Assembly (NCBI GenBank): GCA_035508435.1
Contig: DATJNA010000160.1
Location: 13,367-77,366, forward strand
Length of the DNA: 64,000 bases
Reading direction: 5' to 3'
DNA from: JASHVB01 sp035508435
Lineage (GTDB): Bacteria > Pseudomonadota > Alphaproteobacteria > Acetobacterales > Acetobacteraceae
Part shown: in pieces, positions 17,320 to 25,556 of the stretch
Numbering within the stretch: position 1 is the stretch's first letter
Layout of the letters: every line of letters begins with the position of its first letter
Notes under the pieces: generated by a model
The model's input: only the letters and a program-made list of their open reading frames with translations
Told to the model about the DNA's origin: nothing
Databases searched by the model: none
Program-made: the position numbers and the translations under genes

Positions 17320-18426
17320 ATGGACGAAGTCGAGTGCATCGTGGTGGGCGCCGGCGTCATCGGCCTGGCGGTGGCACGGGCGCTCGCGCTGGCCGGACGC
17401 GAGGTCATCGTGCTGGACACCGCCGCCGGCATCGGCACCGAAACCTCGTCGCGCAACAGCGAGGTGATCCACGCCGGCATCTATTACCCGGCCAACAGCC
17501 TGATGGCGCGCTTCTGCGTCGCCGGCCGTCGCATGCTGTACGCCTATTGCCGCGACAAGGGCGTGCCGCACCGCAACTGCGGCAAGCTGATCGTCGCCAC
17601 CAACGCCGAGGAAGACGCCATGCTTGCCGGCATCCAGCGCCGTGCCGAGGCGAACGGCGTCGAAGGCATGCGCGTGCTGACCGCCGCCGAGGCCATCGCC
17701 ATGGAGCCGAACCTGCGCTGCACCAGTGCGCTGCACTCGCCCGCGACCGGCATCATCGACAGCCACGCCCTCATGCTGGCGCTGCAAGGCGACGCGGAGA
17801 ATGCCGGCGCGGTCTGCGTGTTCCTCAGCCCGGTTCTGGCAGCGCAGGTGGTGGCGGACGGATTCGAGGTCGCGGTCGGCGGCAGCGAGCCGATGCACCT
17901 GCGCTGCCGCCTGCTGGTGAATTCCGCCGGCCTGCACGCGCCGTTCCTGGCGCGCAACATCGACGGCATGCCTGCCCGGCATGTGCCCGGCAGCTACTAT
18001 GCCAAGGGCAACTACTTCACGCTGTCCGGCCGCTCGCCGTTCTCGCGGCTGATCTATCCGGTGCCGGTGCCGGGCGGGCTCGGCGTGCACCTGACAGTCG
18101 ATCTCGCAGGCCAGGCAAGGTTCGGGCCGGATGTGCAGTGGGTCGACGCGATCGACTACACGGTCGATCCCGCCCGGGCCGACAGCTTCTATGCGGCGGT
18201 GCGCAAATACTGGCCGGCCTTGCAGGATGGCGCGTTGCAGCCGGGCTATTGCGGCATTCGCCCCAAGACCGTGCCGCGGGGCGCTGCCGCGCAGGATTTC
18301 GTGGTGCAAGGGCCCCCAGCGCACGGCGTGCCCGGCCTGATCAACTTGTTCGGCATCGAATCGCCGGGGCTGACGGCGTCACTCGCATTGGCCGAGTGCG
18401 TCCTGGAGGTGGCCGCGGGGGCATGA
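17320..18426 (+). CDS. FAD-dependent oxidoreductase, L-2-hydroxyglutarate oxidase-like
   Basis: A 368-aa DAO-fold flavoprotein. The N-terminal GAGVIGLAVARALALAG binds FAD, and TSSRNSEVIHAGIYYPA is the hallmark of the L-2-hydroxyglutarate dehydrogenase/LhgO group. The length is slightly short for the group (about 400). The C-terminal GIESPGLTASLALAE is the second FAD-contact motif. ATG 17320 has GAGG upstream. The group oxidises L-2-hydroxyglutarate to 2-oxoglutarate and passes electrons to quinone or oxygen. It is 70 bp downstream of the permease and could share the transcript. It converges on the MlaF-like gene. Confidence 0.88.
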   Translation: MDEVECIVVGAGVIGLAVARALALAGREVIVLDTAAGIGTETSSRNSEVIHAGIYYPANSLMARFCVAGRRMLYAYCRDKGVPHRNCGKLIVATNAEEDAMLAGIQRRAEANGVEGMRVLTAAEAIAMEPNLRCTSALHSPATGIIDSHALMLALQGDAENAGAVCVFLSPVLAAQVVADGFEVAVGGSEPMHLRCRLLVNSAGLHAPFLARNIDGMPARHVPGSYYAKGNYFTLSGRSPFSRLIYPVPVPGGLGVHLTVDLAGQARFGPDVQWVDAIDYTVDPARADSFYAAVRKYWPALQDGALQPGYCGIRPKTVPRGAAAQDFVVQGPPAHGVPGLINLFGIESPGLTASLALAECVLEVAAGA

Positions 18427-18461
18427 CGTTTTGCACGCTGCTGCCCGCTTCAGTCGTTCCG

Positions 18462-19238
18462 CTAGCCTCGCACTGCCATCTGGATCGGCCCTTCGCGCCT
18501 GCCGTGGGTGAACTGGTCGACCTCCGGCACGCCCGAGTCCAGCAGCTTTCCGGCCGGGCCGTGCCAGATGATGCGGCCCTGGTAGATCATCGCCGCGGCG
18601 TCGCCGATGCGGCGGGCACTCGCCATGTCATGCGTGATCGCGACCGCCGTGCTGCCCAGGTGCCTGACGCAATCCACCACCAGCCCGTCGATCACCGCCC
18701 CCATGATCGGATCCAGGCCCGTGGTCGGCTCGTCGAAGAACATGATGTCGGGGCGGTGCGCGATGGCACGGGCCAGCGCGACGCGCTTCTGCATGCCGCC
18801 CGACAGTTCCGCCGGATACAGCATGCCGACATCGGGTGACAGCCCGACCTCGGCCAGGAACTCGCCGGCGCGGGCGGGCGCCTCCGCGCGGCCGATCTTG
18901 CGCTGGGCCAGCAAGCCGAATGCCACGTTCTCCCAGACCGGCAGGCTGTCGAACAAGGCACCGTTCTGAAACAACATGCCGATCCGCGCGCGGGCGTGGG
19001 CGCGCTCGTGGCGCGGCAGGCGCAGGATGTCGCGGCCATCGATCTCGATGCTGCCCGAGTCCGGCGCGATCAGGCCGAGGATGCATTTCAGCAGCACCGA
19101 CTTGCCCGAACCGGAGCCGCCGATCACCACCATCGAGGTACGCGGCATCACGTCGAGGTCGATGCCGTCCAGCACCACCTTGTCGCCGAAGCGCTTGTGC
19201 AGGTTGCGGAGGCGGATTTTCGGGGTGTCGTCGCTCAT
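18462..19238 (-). CDS. mlaF: MlaF-like ABC transporter ATPase
   Basis: A 258-aa ATPase subunit of the kind that powers MlaFEDB phospholipid transport between the membranes. Walker A GGSGSGKS, Q-loop in MLFQNGALFDSLPVWENVAF, signature LSGGMQKRVALARA, Walker B IMFFDEPTTGLDP and switch His in ITHDM are all intact; the LFQNGALFDSL segment is characteristic of the MlaF group. No MlaE, MlaD or MlaC homologue lies next to it in this window, so it is an orphan subunit here or works with partners elsewhere. The upstream 190 bp contain a dispersed palindromic repeat. Confidence 0.88.
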   Translation of the reverse strand: MSDDTPKIRLRNLHKRFGDKVVLDGIDLDVMPRTSMVVIGGSGSGKSVLLKCILGLIAPDSGSIEIDGRDILRLPRHERAHARARIGMLFQNGALFDSLPVWENVAFGLLAQRKIGRAEAPARAGEFLAEVGLSPDVGMLYPAELSGGMQKRVALARAIAHRPDIMFFDEPTTGLDPIMGAVIDGLVVDCVRHLGSTAVAITHDMASARRIGDAAAMIYQGRIIWHGPAGKLLDSGVPEVDQFTHGRREGPIQMAVRG

Positions 19239-19289
19239 GGCCGGTTGATGCCGCGCGGCGGTGCCGCAAGCAACCGCGCGCCGCGCGAC

Positions 19290-19412
19290 GACAGTCCCGC
19301 TCCCCTCGCGGGAGCGGGTGGGGGCAAGGGTGACCAGCGACGAAGGTCATCTGTGGCGCGCCCTGTCCCCCCAACCCTCGCCCACAAGGGGAGGGGGAGT
19401 TCTTTCGCGCCG
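19290..19412. repeat. G/C-rich palindromic dispersed repeat
   Basis: Between mlaF and rlmE lies an imperfect hairpin, CCCGCTCCC then GGGAGCGGG around CTCGC, followed about 60 bp on by CCTCGCCCACAAGGGGAGGG. Relatives of this CCCTCCC/GGGAGGG element occur near 30100-30170 and inside the hyfE-hyfF coding region at about 45080-45345. Confidence 0.6.
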
Positions 19413-19428
19413 CTCGATGCCTGGGCGA

Positions 19429-20121
19429 TCAGGCGTCAGGCCCCACCCCGCGGAACCCGGTTGCCACCACATACAGCTCGCTCGACTGCTTCCGACTCGC
19501 CGGCGGCTTGGCGTGGCGGACCGTCGCGAACGACTGCTTCATGCGTGCCAGCATCGCACGCTCGCTGCCGCCCTGGAACATCTTGGCGACGAAGCAGCCT
19601 CCCCCGGCCAGCACCTGCATCGCGAAGTCGAGGGCGGCATCGGCCAGCGCCACGATCCGCAGGTGGTCGGTGGCGGTATGGCCGGTGGTGTTGGGAGCCA
19701 TGTCCGACAGCACCAGGTCGGCCCTGCCGCCCAGCGCCGCCTGGACCGTCGCGGCCACCGCCGGGTCCGAGAAATCGCCTTGCAGCAGCGTGGCTCCGGA
19801 CACCGGGTCCATCGGCAACAGGTCCAGGGCCACCACGCTGCCGGCGCCGCGGCGCAGCGCCACCTGGGTCCAGCCGCCGGGCGCGGCGCCGAGGTCCACC
19901 ACGCGCGCGCCGGGCCGGATCAGATTGAAGCGCTCGTCCAGCTCGATCAGCTTGAATGCCGCCCGGGACCGCCACCCCTGCGCCTTGGCCGCCGCCACGT
20001 ACGGATCGTTCAACTGCCGCGTCAGCCAGCGCTGCGAGGCAGCGCTGCGTCCCCGCGCCGAACGCAGCGGCACCGCCAGCCCGCGCGGCCCCCCTCCGCT
20101 CTTCCTGCCGCCGGATTTCAT
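19429..20121 (-). CDS. rlmE: 23S rRNA (uridine-2552-2'-O)-methyltransferase RlmE
   Basis: A 230-aa FtsJ/RrmJ-family enzyme that methylates U2552 of 23S rRNA on the 50S subunit using S-adenosylmethionine. The K-D-K-E tetrad is present: Lys in SRAAFKLIELDE, Asp in LVLSDMAPN, Lys in CFVAKMFQG and Glu in SSELYVVATG. The SAM loop is VVDLGAAPGGWTQVA. ATG 20121 overlaps the Ppx/GppA stop by four bases (ATGA), and it starts a basic Gly/Ser/Lys-rich leader typical of alphaproteobacterial RlmE. A longer frame starting at 20235 runs inside ppx and was rejected. Confidence 0.94.
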   Translation of the reverse strand: MKSGGRKSGGGPRGLAVPLRSARGRSAASQRWLTRQLNDPYVAAAKAQGWRSRAAFKLIELDERFNLIRPGARVVDLGAAPGGWTQVALRRGAGSVVALDLLPMDPVSGATLLQGDFSDPAVAATVQAALGGRADLVLSDMAPNTTGHTATDHLRIVALADAALDFAMQVLAGGGCFVAKMFQGGSERAMLARMKQSFATVRHAKPPASRKQSSELYVVATGFRGVGPDA

Positions 20122-21173
20122 GCCGGCCGGCGCAACCCCATCCGCCGGCTGCGCGCCGTCTCGCCGTGCATCATGCGCAGCAGCATGCCTTCGCGCAGCC
20201 CGCGGTCGGCGACGATCACGCGCGGCGCCGGCCACAGCCGGGTGATGGCGGCGAACACGGCACAGCCGGGCAGCACGAAATCCACCCGGTCGGGGCCGAC
20301 ACAGGGATGCTCCACCAGGCCCTCGCGACCCATCGCGCGGAGGCGCGAGAGCGCCGCGTCAGCGGCCTCGGCGCTCAGCACCACGCCGTCCACCAGCGGG
20401 CGCCGATAGCGCGGCAGCTCCAGCGCGATGCCGGCCAGGGTCGTCACCGTGCCCGAGGTGCCCAGCAAGGTCACGCCGCCGTCGCGAATCTCGTGGCCGA
20501 TGCAGTGAATGGCCTCGAACGGGGCCAGACGGTTGGCGACGTCGTCCACCATGGCCTCGAAGCCGTCGCAGGTGAACCCGGCCCCGCCCCAGCGTTCGGC
20601 CAAGGTCACCACGCCGATCGGCAGCGAATCGTAGCCGATCAGCGCCGGCTTGCCCTCGCTCAGCCGCACCCAGGCGAGTTCGGTGGAGCCGCCGCCGATG
20701 TCGAACAACAGCGCCCGGCGGCCTTCGGCCGGCAGCAGCGGGGTGCAGGACTCCAGGGCCAGCTCGGCTTCCTCGCGGGCGGAGATCACGCCGATGTCGA
20801 GGCCCGTTTCCTGCTTCACCCGGGCCAGGAACTCGCGGCCGTTGGCGGCGCGGCGGCAGGCCTCCGTGGCGATCGCACGCAGCCGCCGCACCGGTCGGCG
20901 CGCCAGCCGGGCGGCGCAGGCGTGCAGGGCCAGCATGGCGCGATCCATCGCGATGTCGCTGAGCGCACCGGTGTGGTGCAAGCCCTCGCCCAGGCGCACG
21001 ATGCGGGAGAAGCTGTCCAGCACGCGGAAACTGTCCCCCACCGGTGCGCCCACCAGCATGCGGCAGTTGTTGGTGCCAAGGTCGAGCGCGGCGAAAGCCG
21101 GGCCGCAGCACCGTTGCGGCGACGTTGACCGGAGGGCGGAAAACTCCGCCGAAGGGGCCTCCTGCGGCATCAT
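20118..21173 (-). CDS. Exopolyphosphatase / guanosine pentaphosphatase family protein
   Basis: A 351-aa Ppx/GppA-family phosphatase of the actin-like ATPase fold. It acts on polyphosphate or pppGpp and thus on phosphate storage or the stringent response. Signatures are ALDLGTNNCRMLVG, FDIGGGSTELA and LLGTSGTVTTLAG. Two adjacent ATGs (21173 and 21170) follow an AAGGTG; either may be used. The frame stays open upstream to 21380 but that part is non-homologous and runs into the STAND gene. It lacks the C-terminal HD domain of long Ppx. ATGA overlap with rlmE indicates an operon, a conserved pairing in alphaproteobacteria. Confidence 0.92.
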   Translation of the reverse strand: MMPQEAPSAEFSALRSTSPQRCCGPAFAALDLGTNNCRMLVGAPVGDSFRVLDSFSRIVRLGEGLHHTGALSDIAMDRAMLALHACAARLARRPVRRLRAIATEACRRAANGREFLARVKQETGLDIGVISAREEAELALESCTPLLPAEGRRALLFDIGGGSTELAWVRLSEGKPALIGYDSLPIGVVTLAERWGGAGFTCDGFEAMVDDVANRLAPFEAIHCIGHEIRDGGVTLLGTSGTVTTLAGIALELPRYRRPLVDGVVLSAEAADAALSRLRAMGREGLVEHPCVGPDRVDFVLPGCAVFAAITRLWPAPRVIVADRGLREGMLLRMMHGETARSRRMGLRRPA

Positions 21174-21300
21174 CACCTTATTGTCGTACGTCACCCGCGC
21201 CGGCTGCAAGTGCGTAATGCCAGCGCCGCGCCGAGTTTGCCGAGAATTCACGCCATCACGCCCGCGTCGGCATTGGCTGGACGGGCTGTGGGTGAGCCGG

Positions 21301-24300
21301 TCAGGGAAGCTGCAGCCGGGCACGCTCCCGCGTGGTGAGTGGCCGGAGGTGAAGTTCAGATGCCTCGGCCTCCGCCGCATCCGGGTCGCGGATCGTCCAG
21401 GTCGCCAGCTTGCCGGCCGAGGTCAGCACAGTCACGCCATGCGAGTCTGCGGTGAAGCCGATCGACACCACCGGCGATCCGGCGGCCCAACGCCCCAGCA
21501 CGCCGCCCGAGCTGATATCCCACACCTCGACCTCACCCTCGGGCATTGCGGCGGCAGCGAATTTCCCGCTGGCATCCAGCGCCACCCGCTTGATGTCGGC
21601 GCTGAATTCGACCGATGCTCCCTCCTGGCTGCCGCTGTTGGCGAGGTTCCTGACTTCGGCCTCCCGCCCGTGAGCCACCAGGATGCGGGTGCCGTCGGCG
21701 GAGAACGCCAGCGCGCCAATCGCATTGTCCACCGACAGCTCGCTCGGCCCGACGTCCACCAGGCCGGATTTCGCGAGCGCCAGCAGATACAGTTTGCCGT
21801 CGTCGGTCCCGGCGGCCCCGACCCGTCCGTCCGCGGTCATGGCGACGGCGGTGAAGTCGTGAAAGCCTGCCACATTGAAGGTCGCCGGCGCACCGCCGCC
21901 ACCGGCAAGCAGCGTGAGATGCCAGTTGCCCGCGACCAGCAGCCTGCTGCCGTCGCCCAGCATGGCCGCGGCCGACACGTCGTGCGCATGATATTGTAAA
22001 TTGGGCAGTGAGGCGCCGGTCCTTGCGTTGATGATTCTGACCGAGCCCGCGTTGTCGTTCATGATCATCGATAACGTCGCGCTTGCCGGATCGAACAAGA
22101 CGACGGGACGAAGCCTCGTGTCGTCGGGCTTGGTGTCGGCCCCCTGCTGCAACGCGGCAGGCTTTGGCGGCGCCAACAAGGTTGCCGCGTGTGGCAGAGT
22201 TTCCACCGCGCCGAGGTCCGGCAGACGCCAGCGTTCGATTTCCGCCTCATCATGTGGCCCCTCATGGGCGACGTACAGGTGGCGCATTCCGGTCCTGATT
22301 TCTCCGGCCGGCCGCAGGGTGCCGTACTGTGTGCTCGATCCGAGGCGGCAGTCGAGTATGCGCAGCGTACCGTCAGTCTGCACCACCGGCAGGAAGGCCC
22401 CGGACGGAGCAATGTCGGCCGACGCGCCGAGGTCCACCAGGAACTTGGCAATGACAGGCGGGTCATTGGCCTGGGCATCGAGGAGCTGCACTTCGATCTG
22501 GGAACCGGTACTGGCAGATCCCCGCAGCATATTGGCGATGCCAATGATGCCGGACGACAGGCTGGAGGCGAAGCCGAACTCGGTGGAGCCGGACCGCCGA
22601 AACACCTGGTGCCAGGTTGACTGCCCCGAGTTGAAAACCCAGATGCCGGCCGATGACGAAATAGCAACATCCGCGTCGCCGACCGGTTGCAATTCGTCTA
22701 TGTTGTCGACCGGGGGGGACGGAAGCTCGGTTGGCCATGCCTTGCCACGACTGCGACGCCAACGGCGCACCACGAGACGGCCGCCGGCTGCCGGCCCTCC
22801 CGGCGTCGTGGCTGGTGTGGCAGGCGGCCGATCGGGCTGCACGGTCGAAACGGTTATCACCGAGCTGCCATCGGAACTCATCCGGGCAATGTCAAATTGC
22901 TCTCCGGGCGGCGCCGGGATCACAGCCTGCGCGCCGTCGTTCAGGTTCAGCACGGTCGCCGATGTTCGGGCATCATTCTCCCAGACCACGGCGGAGCCAT
23001 TTGCCGCGATTGATGGCTCCCCGCCCGGCGGCAGTCGCTGCGTGACCCCCCTCTCAAGTCGCTGCGTGACCCCATTCTCGCCGAGATCCGCCAGGTCAAT
23101 CGATTGCACGGTCCGCGGCCCGGTCTGTGCCACTGTCTTGGCTGCTGCCGGCGTCACGTCGCTCGTTACCACAACCATCCGCCGTTCGTCGGCCGTGACC
23201 AGCATGCTGCCGATGGTAGCGCCCGGCCGGTTGAAGACCGGGCCCTCGTCGATCAGGCCATCCAGCGAGCGGGCGAGAACCACTTGCAGCCGGCGGACTT
23301 CCAGTCTTGCCAGATGACTGCGCGCCTTCATGGCATCCAATCCGAGCAATATCGCGGTTCGGGCGTCGCCATGATCCCCCTGGTCAATCGCGACATTGGC
23401 GATCAAGGCGGTTCTTGCCGCCTGCTTGGTCTCGTAGACGAATGCCAATCCGATGGCGAAAACCAGCAACGCCACGGCGGGCCAACGCGTCTTGACAACG
23501 CCATAGTGCAGCCGCAGCCAGCGCAGGTCGCCGCGTGAGAATGCCGCTGTTGCTTCCGGCTCGACGGCCTGGCGTACCCAGGCGTACGGATAGATCGGCG
23601 ACCGCCACAGACCGAGCACCGGGTCGAGAATCCGCGCTTGCTCACCATCCATATGCCGGCGCTCGACCACCCGCACGATCGTCGTCTGGATGTTCTTCTC
23701 CTCCAGCACCCACGCGGCGAGACGCGGCCAGTTGCGGATCAGCGCTTCATGCGTCACGTCGCGCGCATCGGATCCGGCGGACGCCAGCAGCCCGCGCTCC
23801 TCGAACTGATTGAGCGCGGCGGCGAGTGGTTCCCGCAACCGATCATAGCCGGGCGGCAGCCGTTGCGCGATGATCTCGCTCGCGGTGCGGAATGCACGAT
23901 AGTAGCGGCGGTTCTCATCGAGCATCGCCATCTCGCAGAACGCAGCCTTCAGTACACTCTCGGGCTGCAGCAACGAACTCCATCTGCCGGCGGCAGAGAT
24001 GATCGGCACGGCGGCACCGAGGCCTTCCTCGGCCTTGGCAATCAGCAGCCACTCCAGCCGTTTGCGTCGCTTCACTTCGATATCGCTGAGTCCGACCGGC
24101 ATCTTCCGCGCCGCGTCGCGCGCGGCAGCGACGGCGGCTTCGAGCAAGGACGCGTCGATACGGAGCTCGCCGGCGGCGACGTCACGATTGTCCCGCGCCG
24201 CCTGCGCCGCGATGGCCTTCCAGGCTGCGGCAGCGTTGCCCCACAGGAGCTGCAGCGCATGCTGCAACAACGGCAGGTGATCGCCTTTATGCTCCAGTAC

Positions 24301-25551
24301 CGCTTTCAACTCCTCGGCCTCGCGGAGCAAGGTGTCGACCACCTCGGCGGCGAATGGCGCCGTTGGCTCGCCGGCGGGCGGGCGCAGCCCAAGCCAGGCC
24401 AGGAACACGCGCTGTGCCGGATAGACGATGGCGCGCTGCAATTGCGCCCGGTCGAGCCAGTCGACAAACACCGAAGAACCGTTGACGATCTCGGGCAGCC
24501 CGGGCTCCTCGGCGCAACGATGCAGGTCCTCGCTGCGCATCACCAAAACGAGGAACACACCGTGCGGCTGGAATTCGAACACGTAGCGGATCAATGCCAT
24601 CAGGCGGCGCCGCTGCTGCGGGTCGACGTCCTTACGAAACAACTCCTCGAACTGGTCGATGACCAGCAGCAGGTTGGCACCCTCGGCGCCGGGGTCCTCG
24701 GTCAGCAGGCGATCCAGCGTCTCGACCTGGCGGCGCATTTCCGCCAGCCCCGGATGCACCGGGCCGGGGGCATCGGCCAGCATGCGGTGCACCACCTCGG
24801 CTGCCAGGCTCGATGGCGCCGCGTCGCCGAGAATCGACGACAGTTCCGCCGGCAGGTTCTGTTCCAGCACATTGAGGCGTTGCGACGATCGCTGCGTGGG
24901 CGGCTCCTGCGCCGGTGCGTTCGCCGGCAGGGCGGGCCGGTCCTGGCCGGCTGCCGGGGACGGCGCGGTGCTGGTTGCAGGGGACGGCGCGGTGCTGGTT
25001 GCCGGGGATGGCGCGCTGCTGGCCGCCGGGGACGGCGCGGTGCTGGCTGTCGGAGACGCGGCGGTGCCAGCGGCAGAGCATACCGCAGCCACGGGCCGCA
25101 AAGACTTCCCGGTCGCTGCCAGCCTGGTCAGGGCCGGAACGAGGAAGTCCGCGCAAAACGCCGCCTCCAGCCGATCGATCGGCGCGCGCTCTGGCCGGGT
25201 GGTGAGCGAATACCAGGCACCTTTGCGGTTCCTGACCGGCGCGGTGCTGGTGAGCAATGGCAAGACGCCGGCACGCACCAGCGATGACTTGCCGCAACCG
25301 GAGCCGCCGAGGATCAGCACGATCTGCGATCCAGCCAGACGGTCCAAGATCATCCTGGCCTGATCTTCGCGGCCGACAAACATGTCGCTGATCGCCGCGG
25401 TGTGATAGCGCAGCCCTGGATAGGGCAGCGGCATGGGCCGCAGGTCCCGCTGCGCTGCCTCTCTCGCGCGCTGAGGGTCCGCCATCGCGGCCAGCAATGT
25501 CTGCAATTTGCCAAGCAGCGAGCCGCTGTCGCCGGGCAGACTGTCGGGCAT
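21301..25551 (-). CDS. nSTAND1 NTPase with transmembrane helix and beta-propeller-like C-terminus
   Basis: A 1,416-aa STAND-class ATPase. ATG 25551 lies five bases after the TIR gene's stop, with AGGGG in the TIR 3' end, so the two are translationally coupled. Walker A is LILGGSGCGKSS (about 80-90), Walker B LLLVIDQFEELF (about 294-305), and the winged-helix hallmark of the nSTAND1 group, HEALIRNWPRL, lies at about 601-611. A single membrane helix (PAVALLVFAIGLAFVY) at about 691-706 separates the NTPase from ~700 residues of degenerate WD/propeller-type strands (IGALAFSADGTRILVAHGRE, EVEVWDISSGGVLG). A 24-bp coding repeat inserts a Ser/Thr/Ala/Pro linker at about 160-202, between Walker A and Walker B. 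STAND proteins oligomerise on sensing a trigger and activate a partner effector, here probably the TIR protein. Confidence 0.9.
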   Translation of the reverse strand: MPDSLPGDSGSLLGKLQTLLAAMADPQRAREAAQRDLRPMPLPYPGLRYHTAAISDMFVGREDQARMILDRLAGSQIVLILGGSGCGKSSLVRAGVLPLLTSTAPVRNRKGAWYSLTTRPERAPIDRLEAAFCADFLVPALTRLAATGKSLRPVAAVCSAAGTAASPTASTAPSPAASSAPSPATSTAPSPATSTAPSPAAGQDRPALPANAPAQEPPTQRSSQRLNVLEQNLPAELSSILGDAAPSSLAAEVVHRMLADAPGPVHPGLAEMRRQVETLDRLLTEDPGAEGANLLLVIDQFEELFRKDVDPQQRRRLMALIRYVFEFQPHGVFLVLVMRSEDLHRCAEEPGLPEIVNGSSVFVDWLDRAQLQRAIVYPAQRVFLAWLGLRPPAGEPTAPFAAEVVDTLLREAEELKAVLEHKGDHLPLLQHALQLLWGNAAAAWKAIAAQAARDNRDVAAGELRIDASLLEAAVAAARDAARKMPVGLSDIEVKRRKRLEWLLIAKAEEGLGAAVPIISAAGRWSSLLQPESVLKAAFCEMAMLDENRRYYRAFRTASEIIAQRLPPGYDRLREPLAAALNQFEERGLLASAGSDARDVTHEALIRNWPRLAAWVLEEKNIQTTIVRVVERRHMDGEQARILDPVLGLWRSPIYPYAWVRQAVEPEATAAFSRGDLRWLRLHYGVVKTRWPAVALLVFAIGLAFVYETKQAARTALIANVAIDQGDHGDARTAILLGLDAMKARSHLARLEVRRLQVVLARSLDGLIDEGPVFNRPGATIGSMLVTADERRMVVVTSDVTPAAAKTVAQTGPRTVQSIDLADLGENGVTQRLERGVTQRLPPGGEPSIAANGSAVVWENDARTSATVLNLNDGAQAVIPAPPGEQFDIARMSSDGSSVITVSTVQPDRPPATPATTPGGPAAGGRLVVRRWRRSRGKAWPTELPSPPVDNIDELQPVGDADVAISSSAGIWVFNSGQSTWHQVFRRSGSTEFGFASSLSSGIIGIANMLRGSASTGSQIEVQLLDAQANDPPVIAKFLVDLGASADIAPSGAFLPVVQTDGTLRILDCRLGSSTQYGTLRPAGEIRTGMRHLYVAHEGPHDEAEIERWRLPDLGAVETLPHAATLLAPPKPAALQQGADTKPDDTRLRPVVLFDPASATLSMIMNDNAGSVRIINARTGASLPNLQYHAHDVSAAAMLGDGSRLLVAGNWHLTLLAGGGGAPATFNVAGFHDFTAVAMTADGRVGAAGTDDGKLYLLALAKSGLVDVGPSELSVDNAIGALAFSADGTRILVAHGREAEVRNLANSGSQEGASVEFSADIKRVALDASGKFAAAAMPEGEVEVWDISSGGVLGRWAAGSPVVSIGFTADSHGVTVLTSAGKLATWTIRDPDAAEAEASELHLRPLTTRERARLQLP
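24957..25076. repeat. 24-bp in-frame tandem repeat in the STAND gene
   Basis: Units begin at 24957, 24981, 25005, 25029 and 25053 (plus-strand core GGGACGGCGCGGTGCTGGTT). On the coding strand each gives eight residues of the type STAPSPAT, forming a flexible linker inside the NTPase domain. Confidence 0.9.
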
Positions 25552-25556
25552 GGCGA

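Noticed and set aside
13156..17480. Long minus-strand frames opposite hyuB, the SDR and the permease
   Set aside because: They are Gly/Ala/His/Gln-rich shadows with no domains; the plus-strand proteins are clear family members.
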